This document shows, in pieces, positions 1 through 6,688 of a stretch of 6,688 bases of DNA. Position numbers and translations under genes: made by a program. Origin of the DNA: Leucothrix mucor (lineage in GTDB: Bacteria; Pseudomonadota; Gammaproteobacteria; Thiotrichales; Thiotrichaceae). Location: contig DRMS01000363.1 of the NCBI GenBank assembly GCA_011322515.1, forward strand, positions 1-6,688, given 5' to 3'. Each line of letters starts with the position of its first letter. Within the stretch, counting starts at the first letter, position 1. The notes beneath the pieces are model-generated. The model worked only from the letters and a program-made list of their open reading frames with translations. It made no database searches and was not told the origin of the DNA.

Positions 1-81
1 TATAAGAAGATTATCTTCATTGCGCTCCCTGACAATACCTGTATCGGTTAAACCATAGGATTCCCAGCTCAGTTTTTTCAT
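1..81 (-). CDS. pppA: PP2C-type serine/threonine phosphatase PppA, N-terminal fragment (cut by window edge)
   Basis: Only the first 27 codons are present; the gene continues past the left edge. The start is the ATG at 81-79, which overlaps the tagF stop as ATGA and has an AAGGTG ribosome site 5 bases upstream. The peptide contains GLTDTGIVRERNED (residues 10-23), the N-terminal signature of PP2C/PPM phosphatases. R18, E22 and D23 have the spacing of the phosphate-binding arginine and metal-binding acidic pair of that family. In T6SS clusters PppA removes the phosphate that the kinase PpkA places on threonines of T6SS targets such as Fha, and so turns secretion down. The position directly after tagF matches this role and matches the P. 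aeruginosa H1 cluster. The family call rests on a short but very typical stretch; the name PppA rests on context. Catalytic residues further along cannot be checked. Confidence 0.88.
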   Translation of the reverse strand, partial: MKKLSWESYGLTDTGIVRERNEDNLLI

Positions 82-893
82 TTCCACACCTTAAAGGTCT
101 GCGTATCATCCTCATCTTTATTTTGATTGGCGAGTTTTTTATCTGCCTCTATGGGGGGGGTGTCACATAGCCAGCCCCATTTGCTCCATTGTTCATCAAT
201 AAGAGCGGGGGTTAAATTAACCGATGGCAGACCTTGGCAAAGCATAAAATCGGCATTATTTCTTGTCCACCAAATGCTATGCGCATGACAGTATTCATTT
301 AACAGAGTATTTAGTAATGAATTATTAATTGCTGAGTTTTCAGAAGCATTATTAAGTGATGAACTATGCCAAGCAAAAGAAGTGTTTTGCGCTGTTGAGG
401 CTGTATTTTTACAACTATAGCTATTTGATTGTGGTACAACCACAGGGCATTGTGCCGCTAAGTCTTGCAAATTTTTTTGATATTGACGAAATTTATCGGC
501 ATTAAAATCACGCATTAAGCAACTAATAGTAAGGTCATCCAATTTTTCCAACCATTCATGATGTGTGGAAAATATTTCTATTGGTGTACTATGCTCTGGA
601 GATAATGGAATGCACGCTGTAAAGGGAAATAAACGCCCTGATTTATCACGACTAGGAAGTAATACACCGCACCAGATTACCTCTCCTGCAATCCCTGATG
701 AAAGGATAAAACGATATGATTTCATTGTCATATAGTCAGCTACCCAGTCATCAGATAGCTGATTACGCCATGTCAACATGCTATCTTGGAGCCAATTATC
801 CCATACGCTAGTAAATGCTCTAGGAGCCTGTTGTGAAATAAAATCACCATGTGAGGGTAACTTTCCATAATAGCTAATTGTTTTTTTATTCAT
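78..893 (-). CDS. tagF: T6SS-associated protein TagF (post-translational repressor)
   Basis: This 271-residue protein belongs to the TagF/SciT family. In P. aeruginosa TagF holds back T6SS assembly post-translationally, in a branch separate from the PpkA/PppA phosphorylation switch, probably by binding Fha. The N-terminus carries the family hallmark GKLPSHGDF (residues 10-18), then WDNWLQ (31-36), RFILSSGI (61-68) and GVLLPSRDKSGRLFPF (76-91). A Ser/Asn-rich low-complexity stretch (about 155-192) precedes the C-terminal part with WW (208-209), QGLPS (220-224) and a Trp-rich patch (236-241). The last 30 residues are charged and probably disordered. The ATG is only 2 bases after the tssM stop and has no clear ribosome site, so reinitiation from tssM is likely. 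The stop overlaps the pppA start as ATGA. No signal peptide or membrane segment is seen, so the protein should be cytoplasmic. A C8 run lies at residues 245-247. Confidence 0.93.
   Translation of the reverse strand: MNKKTISYYGKLPSHGDFISQQAPRAFTSVWDNWLQDSMLTWRNQLSDDWVADYMTMKSYRFILSSGIAGEVIWCGVLLPSRDKSGRLFPFTACIPLSPEHSTPIEIFSTHHEWLEKLDDLTISCLMRDFNADKFRQYQKNLQDLAAQCPVVVPQSNSYSCKNTASTAQNTSFAWHSSSLNNASENSAINNSLLNTLLNEYCHAHSIWWTRNNADFMLCQGLPSVNLTPALIDEQWSKWGWLCDTPPIEADKKLANQNKDEDDTQTFKVWK
87..92 (-). promoter_or_regulatory. Ribosome binding site of pppA inside the tagF 3' end
   Basis: AAGGTG on the minus strand lies 5 bases before the ATG at 81-79. It falls within the last codons of tagF. It supports this start for the cut-off phosphatase gene and suggests that pppA translation is coupled to ribosomes finishing tagF. 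Confidence 0.65.
153..160 (-). repeat. C8 homopolymer tract in the 3' end of tagF
   Basis: Eight G on the plus strand read as eight C in the coding strand and encode the end of Thr245 plus Pro246 and Pro247 of TagF. The length as given keeps the frame open to the stop that overlaps pppA, so eight is probably the true count. Loss of one C gives TAG at once (a 247-residue protein). Gain of one C gives TAA four codons later (251 residues). It is the longest G/C run I see in this AT-rich window. Whether it varies in length is not known. Confidence 0.9.
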
Positions 894-895
894 TT

Positions 896-3800
896 TTATT
901 CAACCAAATTTTCAGGGCATTTAAAGCGCTTTAATTCCTTAATACCACTAATTATATTATCACTACTCGCGGCTCTAAGTTTAAAAGAGACACCTGCAAA
1001 GCCTAGTTTATAGGAGCTTCCTCCTGATTTTCTCATCCCGCCTTTGCGAACAAATTCAACTAGTGACCATTCACTTTCAGCCTTAGCGAGTGTTGCTGTT
1101 GTACCATCAACATAAGTGACATTTAAGCCAATATAAGGATTGCTACCTGGCCATTCCATCTGTGTAGGTTCTAATAGTCCGCCCTCTTCATATTTTATTT
1201 CTTTTCCCCCCATCGTAAAGGTCATGCGGGTAATATTAATATCTGTAATAAAAGGTTTAACAAACAACTTTATTTTAGGGGTTGCACTTCCTGCGGGAAA
1301 AAAAGCCTTTTTAATCTTGTCAGCACGTTGTAACTGGCTTAAGGCGTTAGCAGAAACCTGAGAAATACTCCCCTCCTTAGCCGCCCAGACTGCTCCTTCT
1401 TGATTGATTGAATCTTTCAGATTTTCTTTAAAGTAGGTTTCAAGCAGCCCATCTGGACCAAAAAACTCAGCAAAATCCCCCATGGGAATAGCATTACGGC
1501 TACTACCTCCTGCGGGATACTTTCCTTTAATCTTGGCTTTATAGTTAGCATAGACACCACTTTTCCATGACTTATTCGTACTATTGCTTACCTTGCCATC
1601 CAGAATTTCGATAATGGTCTTTCTAAGTTCCAGCATCCACGCCGTAATAGGTTTAGCAGGACGTGCGTTGACCGCTTTTTTAAACTTATCCAGCGATTTT
1701 TCCACCCTAAGAATTTTTTTCTGTCGATCCGCACCTTCTGCATATTCAAGATCCTGTAATTTACGATTTAACATGGTAAATCTTTTAATAACAATGCGTT
1801 TATAGTCAGAACTATTTTCTTTGCCTAGACGACGTATATTTTTAAAGTGTGGTGAGACTTCGTCATTTTGTAATTTAGTTAATTCAGACAGGGCTTTATC
1901 ACCAATAGCCTTATTTGCAAGTTGCCCTAATTTTCCTGCTTTTTTGACCAGTTCTTTTTGTGCTTCTTCGGCAACTGCTTCAGCGCCTTTGGTGGGTTTT
2001 GATAACCAAGTTTCATCAGCTACTGCAACAACAAATTGTTTTAATGGTGAGTTGCCTTGTAAAAAATCTGCTAATTTAGCCGTGGTATCCTCAAGATCCG
2101 TTGGCATTATTAATTTTATATCAAGCAGAAACTCATCCCAAACCTGAATATATTCACGCATATAGAGTCGTAGTACATCCGCACTAACCCTTTTATAGCG
2201 TAACGTATCATCAATAGTACTATTACTTTCTGTCGCTGGCTTACTATCAATATCAGCATCTAGCACCCAAGCATCTTTCAAGAATATTTTCACTTTTTTC
2301 AAGCTTTTGGTACGAACTTGCACAGAACCTTTATAGGTATATAAACCAAGAACCCCTTCATCTAATGGTTTTCCTGAGGCACGTATAAAATAGCGGTCAG
2401 CATTATTGACCCTACCTCTTACACCATCAAGAACAAAATCGGGTAGATTTTTTGATAGTTTAATATCTGCTTTTAACTGTGCATAAATAATTTCGCTCAT
2501 ATTCATTCTAGCGAGAATACTCCTAGCATTTTTAACTAAGCTGCCTTTTAAGGAGAGTTTATTTTTTGCTAATGATGGTTTTTGCGCTAAAAGTACTGTT
2601 AAATGACCTGATAGCTGTTTTAGCGCTTTTGGTGAAAGAAGTGCGTTATATTCTTCCTTCCAGTGGCTCTGTACCAGTGTATTTAATAATGCATGATTAT
2701 CTTTATAACGTTTGTCCTGATGAGGACGTAAAATCAAATAAGACTTTAATGCCTGAAATAACGTTAAATTTTCATGGCTTAGAGTCACTTTTTGACTATT
2801 TTGAGACTTTAGTTTTGCATTTAGCCTTTGTAGTTTGGTTTCTAATGCATAGATTACCTGTGGAAGCAGTTTGGCTTCTAGTGCATTTCGATAGCTTATT
2901 TTAGCTTGCTGCTTGAGTTTTTCTTGCTGGCTTAAGCCTAATGTCGCCATAAAGCTTTCATCAGGGTTAAAAAGAGCCGCCGCACTATTAAGGATATTAA
3001 GCACACCGACAATATCACTGCCATCAGTATGCTTGAGGGTAGAATCTTTGAAGGTCATTGTATTTTGATTAAGTTGCTCAATGGTACTGTCATTTTTGGC
3101 ATAACTTGTAAACCAAAGTCCTGAACCTGTCAGAACGGCAAGAACGGCTCCCCCTAAAACACCCCACTGAATTAGTTTCTGTTTTCTCTCATAGGCAGGA
3201 TTTAAACCAGCCAGTTCTGCTTCTTCAAAAACAACGTTATGTAATAGATTATTAATAAAATAGCTTTTACCACGGCGATGGTTAGGTATTTGATTGGCTT
3301 GTTGAAAACCAAAGGTATGGGCTAAGTTTGCTAATAACTTATCAATTGGATTACCTGTCTGTTCTGCACTCGTAAAGTAAACACCACGGAAAAATATATT
3401 ATGTTGATAACGAGAAGGTGAAAAAACTTCATTGACAAATTGATTAACAGAATTTTTGACGGTTGCAAACTGTTCAGGAAAGGCATAGAGCTTTTTCCTA
3501 CGCTCAAGATCAACCTCTTTTTCTAACTTTATGAGTGTTTTATCTTTTAGCATTTCCTCAAGCAGATTTAACTCATCTTGCAGAATTTTTAGTGGGTTTT
3601 TAATTGCTTTATTGTTGTCAGTAAAGGTTGTTCCCCAGACTTGATCGCGGGACTGCTTTTCCATGCCATCAAAATATTCAGCAAAACCAGATAGTAAATC
3701 CATTTTAGTAAAGGTTAAATAAACAGGAAGTTTTAAATTAAACTGCTCATAGATTTCTTGCAGACGCTTTCTAATTTCTGCTGCATGTTCATGTATGCTT

Positions 3801-4498
3801 TTTGAAGTTAGCAGATCCTCCATACTAATCGCAATAATAATGCCATTTAAAGGACGACGCTCACGGCTTCCCTGTAGCATTTTCAGAAATCCTAACCATG
3901 CTTTATTATCAGTATCATTACTATCCTGCGTGGTATAGCGCCCTGCAGTATCTAATAGCACTGCATCTTCGGTAAACCACCAGTCACAATGCCGTGTTCC
4001 ACCCACACCTTTAACAGAATCACGTCCATACTCTTCGCTTAGAGCTGTTTTTAAATTAGAATTTTTAAGCAGGGTCGTTTTACCTGATGCAGGTGGACCA
4101 ATAATAATATACCAGGGTAATTGGTATAAATAACGTGACTCCCCGCTACCATGTTTCATGCGACGAGATTTTAGTTCATTAACAGCAGTAGACAGGCGGT
4201 CACGAAGGATATCCAGCTCATCATCAACCGCTTCTTGTTGAACATCCCTCTCAACAACATCATCTTTTAAATTATCAAGAATGGCTTCATTTTTTTTGCG
4301 TACTCCTAGCAATGAAATTACTAAATAGATTAGCCATGCAATAAACAAAACCGCAATGGCAGACAAGGTTGCAAGTGTTGTATTTTCCTCCTCAAAAATG
4401 AATGGGACAACGTAATAAATAACAACCGATAGTAAAAGAATTCCAAGCAAAGATAGAAACCATGCCTGTTTAAATAGATTAAGGATTTTTTTCATCAT
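896..4498 (-). CDS. tssM: T6SS membrane complex subunit TssM (IcmF family)
   Basis: This 1200-residue inner-membrane protein forms the core of the TssJLM trans-envelope complex; its length is normal for the family. Two membrane helices lie at about 13-35 and 42-65. A cytoplasmic NTPase-like domain follows, with an intact Walker A GPPASGKT (134-141), GVGGTRHCDWWF (164-175), LLDTAGRY (181-188, Walker B region) and TKMD (264-267, resembling the G4 motif of GTPases). The family motif FRGVYFTSAEQTG is at 370-382. A third membrane helix at about 443-466 leads into the large periplasmic region. That region holds the IcmF-related segment (LGLSQQEKL from 520, LFQALKSYLIL at 580-590) and a C-terminal domain (EWPGSNP from 1115, EWSLVEFV at about 1143-1150) that normally contacts the lipoprotein TssJ. 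The protein starts with two adjacent ATGs (4498 and 4495), either of which could be used. It lies 19 bases after tssL and 2 bases before tagF. The frame is unbroken. Confidence 0.97.
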   Translation of the reverse strand: MMKKILNLFKQAWFLSLLGILLLSVVIYYVVPFIFEEENTTLATLSAIAVLFIAWLIYLVISLLGVRKKNEAILDNLKDDVVERDVQQEAVDDELDILRDRLSTAVNELKSRRMKHGSGESRYLYQLPWYIIIGPPASGKTTLLKNSNLKTALSEEYGRDSVKGVGGTRHCDWWFTEDAVLLDTAGRYTTQDSNDTDNKAWLGFLKMLQGSRERRPLNGIIIAISMEDLLTSKSIHEHAAEIRKRLQEIYEQFNLKLPVYLTFTKMDLLSGFAEYFDGMEKQSRDQVWGTTFTDNNKAIKNPLKILQDELNLLEEMLKDKTLIKLEKEVDLERRKKLYAFPEQFATVKNSVNQFVNEVFSPSRYQHNIFFRGVYFTSAEQTGNPIDKLLANLAHTFGFQQANQIPNHRRGKSYFINNLLHNVVFEEAELAGLNPAYERKQKLIQWGVLGGAVLAVLTGSGLWFTSYAKNDSTIEQLNQNTMTFKDSTLKHTDGSDIVGVLNILNSAAALFNPDESFMATLGLSQQEKLKQQAKISYRNALEAKLLPQVIYALETKLQRLNAKLKSQNSQKVTLSHENLTLFQALKSYLILRPHQDKRYKDNHALLNTLVQSHWKEEYNALLSPKALKQLSGHLTVLLAQKPSLAKNKLSLKGSLVKNARSILARMNMSEIIYAQLKADIKLSKNLPDFVLDGVRGRVNNADRYFIRASGKPLDEGVLGLYTYKGSVQVRTKSLKKVKIFLKDAWVLDADIDSKPATESNSTIDDTLRYKRVSADVLRLYMREYIQVWDEFLLDIKLIMPTDLEDTTAKLADFLQGNSPLKQFVVAVADETWLSKPTKGAEAVAEEAQKELVKKAGKLGQLANKAIGDKALSELTKLQNDEVSPHFKNIRRLGKENSSDYKRIVIKRFTMLNRKLQDLEYAEGADRQKKILRVEKSLDKFKKAVNARPAKPITAWMLELRKTIIEILDGKVSNSTNKSWKSGVYANYKAKIKGKYPAGGSSRNAIPMGDFAEFFGPDGLLETYFKENLKDSINQEGAVWAAKEGSISQVSANALSQLQRADKIKKAFFPAGSATPKIKLFVKPFITDINITRMTFTMGGKEIKYEEGGLLEPTQMEWPGSNPYIGLNVTYVDGTTATLAKAESEWSLVEFVRKGGMRKSGGSSYKLGFAGVSFKLRAASSDNIISGIKELKRFKCPENLVE

Positions 4499-4504
4499 TA
4501 TTAT

Positions 4505-4509
4505 TCTCT
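4505..4509 (-). promoter_or_regulatory. Probable ribosome binding site of tssM in the 19-base tssL-tssM gap
   Basis: AGAGA on the minus strand ends 6 bases before the first ATG of tssM and 9 bases before the second. An alternative AAGGA spans the tssL stop codon, about 15 bases further upstream of the ATG, which is too far for normal use. This gap (4499-4517) is the only non-coding spacer longer than 2 bases in the window. It contains no recognisable promoter or terminator. Confidence 0.5.
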
Positions 4510-4517
4510 AGTTTTCC

Positions 4518-5906
4518 TTAGTAAGTAATCTCAATTTCAACACGACGATTTAACGCTCGCCCATCACGTATTTTATTATCAGCAATAGGAACGCTAGCCC
4601 CTTTTCCTTCGATTGATAATCGAGTTTTATCTTTTATATATTTAGCCATTATCTTGCTAACACTTTTTGCACGAGCCTCTGATAAGCCCTGATTAGAGCC
4701 ATAGCGCGTTTTTAAACGTATGCTTTTTAATGGGACATTGTCTGTGTGTCCAATCACTTTAATTGCTCCTGAGCGCTTATTTAATGCTTGTGCTAATTCA
4801 ATAAGATCAGGTTTAATACTGTCTTTAACAGCACTCTTCCCTGAGGCAAATAAATATTTCCCATCAAATCTTATAAGGGTGAGATCTGAATCGTCCTTAA
4901 CGACTTTACCTTTCCCACTAGGTAGTGGATCTTTTTTTACTACTACAGGCTCTAAGACGATTGGTGGCTCTAATTTTTCAAGCTTCAAAGACTTAGCTGT
5001 TAATTGAATTCGTTGTAATGAATCCACCGAAGCGGAGCTACCATCATTGAGCAAATACAATAATCCTGCAAAAATCAGGGCTAATAAACTAACCGCAATA
5101 GTGCCAATAAGCCAAGCGGGAAAAAAATCTTTTAAGGAGAATCCCAAGCCATGAATGCCAATCCAATGCGGTGATAGATCAGTATGTGCATTCGCGTTGC
5201 TATATTGGCGAATTTTTTCTGCTAACCATTGACGAATTTTTAGTAATTTATTCGCGGAGTCATTTTCATGCCGATAACGACCTTGATACCCTAAAGCAAG
5301 GCAGTAGTACATCAGCAATAATACTTGATGATGGCGTGCGGGATCATCTGCAAGAGAACGCATTTTTTCAAAAAATACTTGTCCACCCTGAACATCCTGA
5401 AAATAACTGGATAAAAGTGTGTTTAAACTCCAGTTACTGCGTGCTCCCCAAGGTGTGTTTAATACCGCCTCATCAACCGCAGTGCAAAGAATATATTTAG
5501 CATCTTGGCGTGATTGTTTGTCAATCCCTAAGCGTTTGCATTGCACTTCAAAATGATTAATTTCTTCGCTGACCTGATGTTTTAAAACTGTCGTATCACG
5601 TGCATCTAATGTATTTGAAACATGTGCTATAAGAAGTAATAAATTGGTGGCGGCTCCAACAAGGTTGCGACTATTGCTGCGGTTTTGAAATGACGTGTGT
5701 GAACCTTGCTGTGTCGCAGAAGCAGGTACTTCTTGAGGCTGTGGCGCATCAAAAGGAGAAGAGAATGGCTGTTGTGGAGGCTGTAAGTGCTCCTCACTAA
5801 TTTGCCGCTGAGCATCTTCTCTGTTTCCACCAGGCATTGGAAATATTTGTGTTTTATCTGAGCTGACATTGCCAAAAATATCATCATTATTCTTATTATT
5901 ACTCAT
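4518..5906 (-). CDS. tssL: T6SS membrane complex subunit TssL, long form with C-terminal OmpA-like domain
   Basis: This 462-residue protein has four parts. Residues 1-78 are a polar, Pro/Gln-rich cytoplasmic tail containing DKTQIFPMPGG (17-27). Residues about 80-245 are the DotU/TssL cytoplasmic domain, with the signature around DAKYILCTAVDEAVLNTPWG (135-154) and LGYQGRYR (205-212). One membrane helix lies at about 262-287. After a linker, residues about 345-462 are an OmpA-type peptidoglycan-binding domain with GHTDN (386-390), LSEARAKSV (408-416) and GRALNRRVEI (449-458). D389 and R412 match the Asp/Arg pair that holds diaminopimelate in this family. TssL sits in the inner membrane with TssM, docks the TssK baseplate on its cytoplasmic side and here probably anchors the complex directly to the cell wall. 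The start at 5906 shares ATGA with the tssK stop and has GAG 6 bases upstream. The DotU and OmpA calls are both very firm. Confidence 0.97.
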   Translation of the reverse strand: MSNNKNNDDIFGNVSSDKTQIFPMPGGNREDAQRQISEEHLQPPQQPFSSPFDAPQPQEVPASATQQGSHTSFQNRSNSRNLVGAATNLLLLIAHVSNTLDARDTTVLKHQVSEEINHFEVQCKRLGIDKQSRQDAKYILCTAVDEAVLNTPWGARSNWSLNTLLSSYFQDVQGGQVFFEKMRSLADDPARHHQVLLLMYYCLALGYQGRYRHENDSANKLLKIRQWLAEKIRQYSNANAHTDLSPHWIGIHGLGFSLKDFFPAWLIGTIAVSLLALIFAGLLYLLNDGSSASVDSLQRIQLTAKSLKLEKLEPPIVLEPVVVKKDPLPSGKGKVVKDDSDLTLIRFDGKYLFASGKSAVKDSIKPDLIELAQALNKRSGAIKVIGHTDNVPLKSIRLKTRYGSNQGLSEARAKSVSKIMAKYIKDKTRLSIEGKGASVPIADNKIRDGRALNRRVEIEITY

Positions 5907-6688
5907 GCGTTTCTCTTTCCTCTAATAGCCCATACTTCCAGCTTTAAATTTGGTATTGTACTATCAACATGGACATGGATTACTCTATTCGATACCACTT
6001 TTTTCCAGTGAGCGTTATTAATATCAAGATCAAAATAAACACTGTTTTCATGGTAAGGAATTTCTCTTGGTACACTAGGCTGTGCTCTAAAAGGTACTCC
6101 TGGCGTATGCGTTCTTACTTGCTCACCTAAATGATCCATATTGGATGCCATCGTGACAACCTTAGGAATCCGATGTTGTAATTCACCTAAGGGCAAATCC
6201 CCTCTTACCGCTAGTACAAAGCGAATATGATCCGTAAAGACGGTTTGTAATAAATGAGAACTAGCAAAAACAGTTTCATGTTTAGTTTGCTTTAAAGGAA
6301 TCGCAAGCGCTTTTGGTATCGTGCTATATTGTAAATATTCATGAATATCATCAAATAATTTTCTAAAGGATAGTTGCAGATCATCATGAATATATTCAGC
6401 GTATGAAAGTGGTCTGCGTTTCTTAGTCGCAAAGGTTGCAAGCTCTCCTACTAATTGTAGCGCAAACGTATAAATTTGCTTGGGATGAACACGCTTCTCT
6501 GTGGTTAAAAATTCAAATAAAGGCAAGTGACGATTCATTATTTGTAGCATTTGCAAATCAATAATATCATTGATCTCACCTGTATTCGGATTGGCGATGC
6601 GGGTTGATAAAATATCGCCACGACTTTGTAGCTGCCCTAGAATATCCTCAAGATAATTTTTTATTGTGGGTGATGCATGTGAATACAA
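5903..6688 (-). CDS. tssK: T6SS baseplate subunit TssK, C-terminal part (cut by window edge)
   Basis: The last 261 codons of tssK are present; the family is usually about 440-450 residues, so roughly the first 180 lie beyond the right edge. The TTG at the very edge is read here as an internal leucine, not a start, because the family's characteristic N-terminus is missing. TssK forms trimers in the baseplate and links it to the membrane complex through TssL and TssM. The visible part includes the helical middle region (about visible residues 6-125, with HLPLFEFL and HPKQIYTFALQLVGELATFA). The C-terminal membrane-complex-binding domain follows, with RHDL-like DHIRFVLAVRGD, IPKVVTMAS, PGVPFRAQPSVPREIPYH, VYFDLD and the terminal LKLEVWAIRG motif. 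Cytoplasmic, with no membrane segment or signal peptide. The stop TGA overlaps the tssL start as ATGA. The frame is intact throughout. Confidence 0.95.
   Translation of the reverse strand: MYSHASPTIKNYLEDILGQLQSRGDILSTRIANPNTGEINDIIDLQMLQIMNRHLPLFEFLTTEKRVHPKQIYTFALQLVGELATFATKKRRPLSYAEYIHDDLQLSFRKLFDDIHEYLQYSTIPKALAIPLKQTKHETVFASSHLLQTVFTDHIRFVLAVRGDLPLGELQHRIPKVVTMASNMDHLGEQVRTHTPGVPFRAQPSVPREIPYHENSVYFDLDINNAHWKKVVSNRVIHVHVDSTIPNLKLEVWAIRGKRNA
5912..5918 (-). promoter_or_regulatory. Ribosome binding site of tssL inside the tssK 3' end
   Basis: AAAGAGA on the minus strand lies 5 bases before the tssL ATG at 5906-5904, with the GAG core 6 bases away. It supports the start that overlaps the tssK stop and points to translational coupling between tssK and tssL. 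Confidence 0.6.

Noticed and set aside
78..160. A frameshift at the C8 tract giving a TagF-PppA fusion protein
   Set aside because: A one-base gain does enter the pppA reading frame, but that frame hits TAA four codons after the tract; a one-base loss hits TAG at once. No single slip can join the two proteins.
1821..2147. Plus-strand open frame of 108 codons opposite tssM
   Set aside because: It lies wholly inside the firmly supported tssM coding region, has no ribosome site or family resemblance, and reads as an antisense shadow. The same holds for the plus-strand frames at 1140-1361, 1584-1805 and 2566-2904.
4499..4517. Promoter or terminator between tssL and tssM
   Set aside because: The gap is only 19 bases, with no hairpin, T-run or -10/-35 pair; it holds just a ribosome site.
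5171..5500. Plus-strand open frame of 109 codons opposite tssL
   Set aside because: It is antisense to the conserved DotU domain and has no recognisable protein features. The frame at 4720-5007, opposite the OmpA-like domain, is rejected for the same reason.
5627..5887. Minus-strand open frame of 86 codons overlapping the tssL N-terminus in another frame
   Set aside because: It begins 19 bases inside tssL, has no ribosome site of its own and shows no domain. It stays open by chance across the low-complexity tssL tail. The 60-codon minus frame at 3331-3513 inside tssM is likewise a shadow.
6686..6688. TTG at the right edge as the start codon of a short tssK
   Set aside because: The visible protein begins in the middle of the TssK family and ends at its normal C-terminus, so this is a window cut and not a truncated gene with an alternative start.

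Overview
The window is one continuous stretch of a type VI secretion system (T6SS) gene cluster. All genes lie on the minus strand, so transcription runs from the right edge to the left edge. In reading order it holds the 3' part of tssK (baseplate), tssL (membrane complex, long form with a peptidoglycan-binding tail), tssM (IcmF-type membrane complex ATPase-like protein), tagF (post-translational repressor) and the first 27 codons of a PP2C-type phosphatase gene, pppA. The pppA start lies only 81 bases from the left edge.

The DNA is AT-rich (about 40% G+C by eye). The proteins look like those of a Gram-negative proteobacterium, most likely a gammaproteobacterium, but I cannot name a genus. 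The order tssK-tssL-tssM-tagF-pppA is the one I know from the Pseudomonas aeruginosa H1-T6SS cluster. There pppA is followed by ppkA, and tssK is preceded by tssJ and fha. I infer that those genes lie just outside the window, but they are not visible.

The genes are packed with almost no spacers. tssK and tssL share an ATGA overlap, tssL and tssM are 19 bases apart, tssM and tagF are 2 bases apart, and tagF and pppA share a second ATGA overlap. I see no promoter, terminator, RNA gene, mobile element or CRISPR array, and no gene-free stretch longer than 19 bases. Nothing suggests recent insertion or decay.

Functionally, TssL and TssM are two of the three subunits of the trans-envelope complex. 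TssK connects the baseplate to that complex. TagF and PppA are the two negative arms of the threonine-phosphorylation control of firing. The system is a known one. Two details are worth a second look: a C8 homopolymer in the 3' end of tagF, where a one-base slip would truncate TagF and end translation well before the coupled pppA start, and a threonine in the cytoplasmic N-terminal tail of TssL that could be a phospho-switch site.
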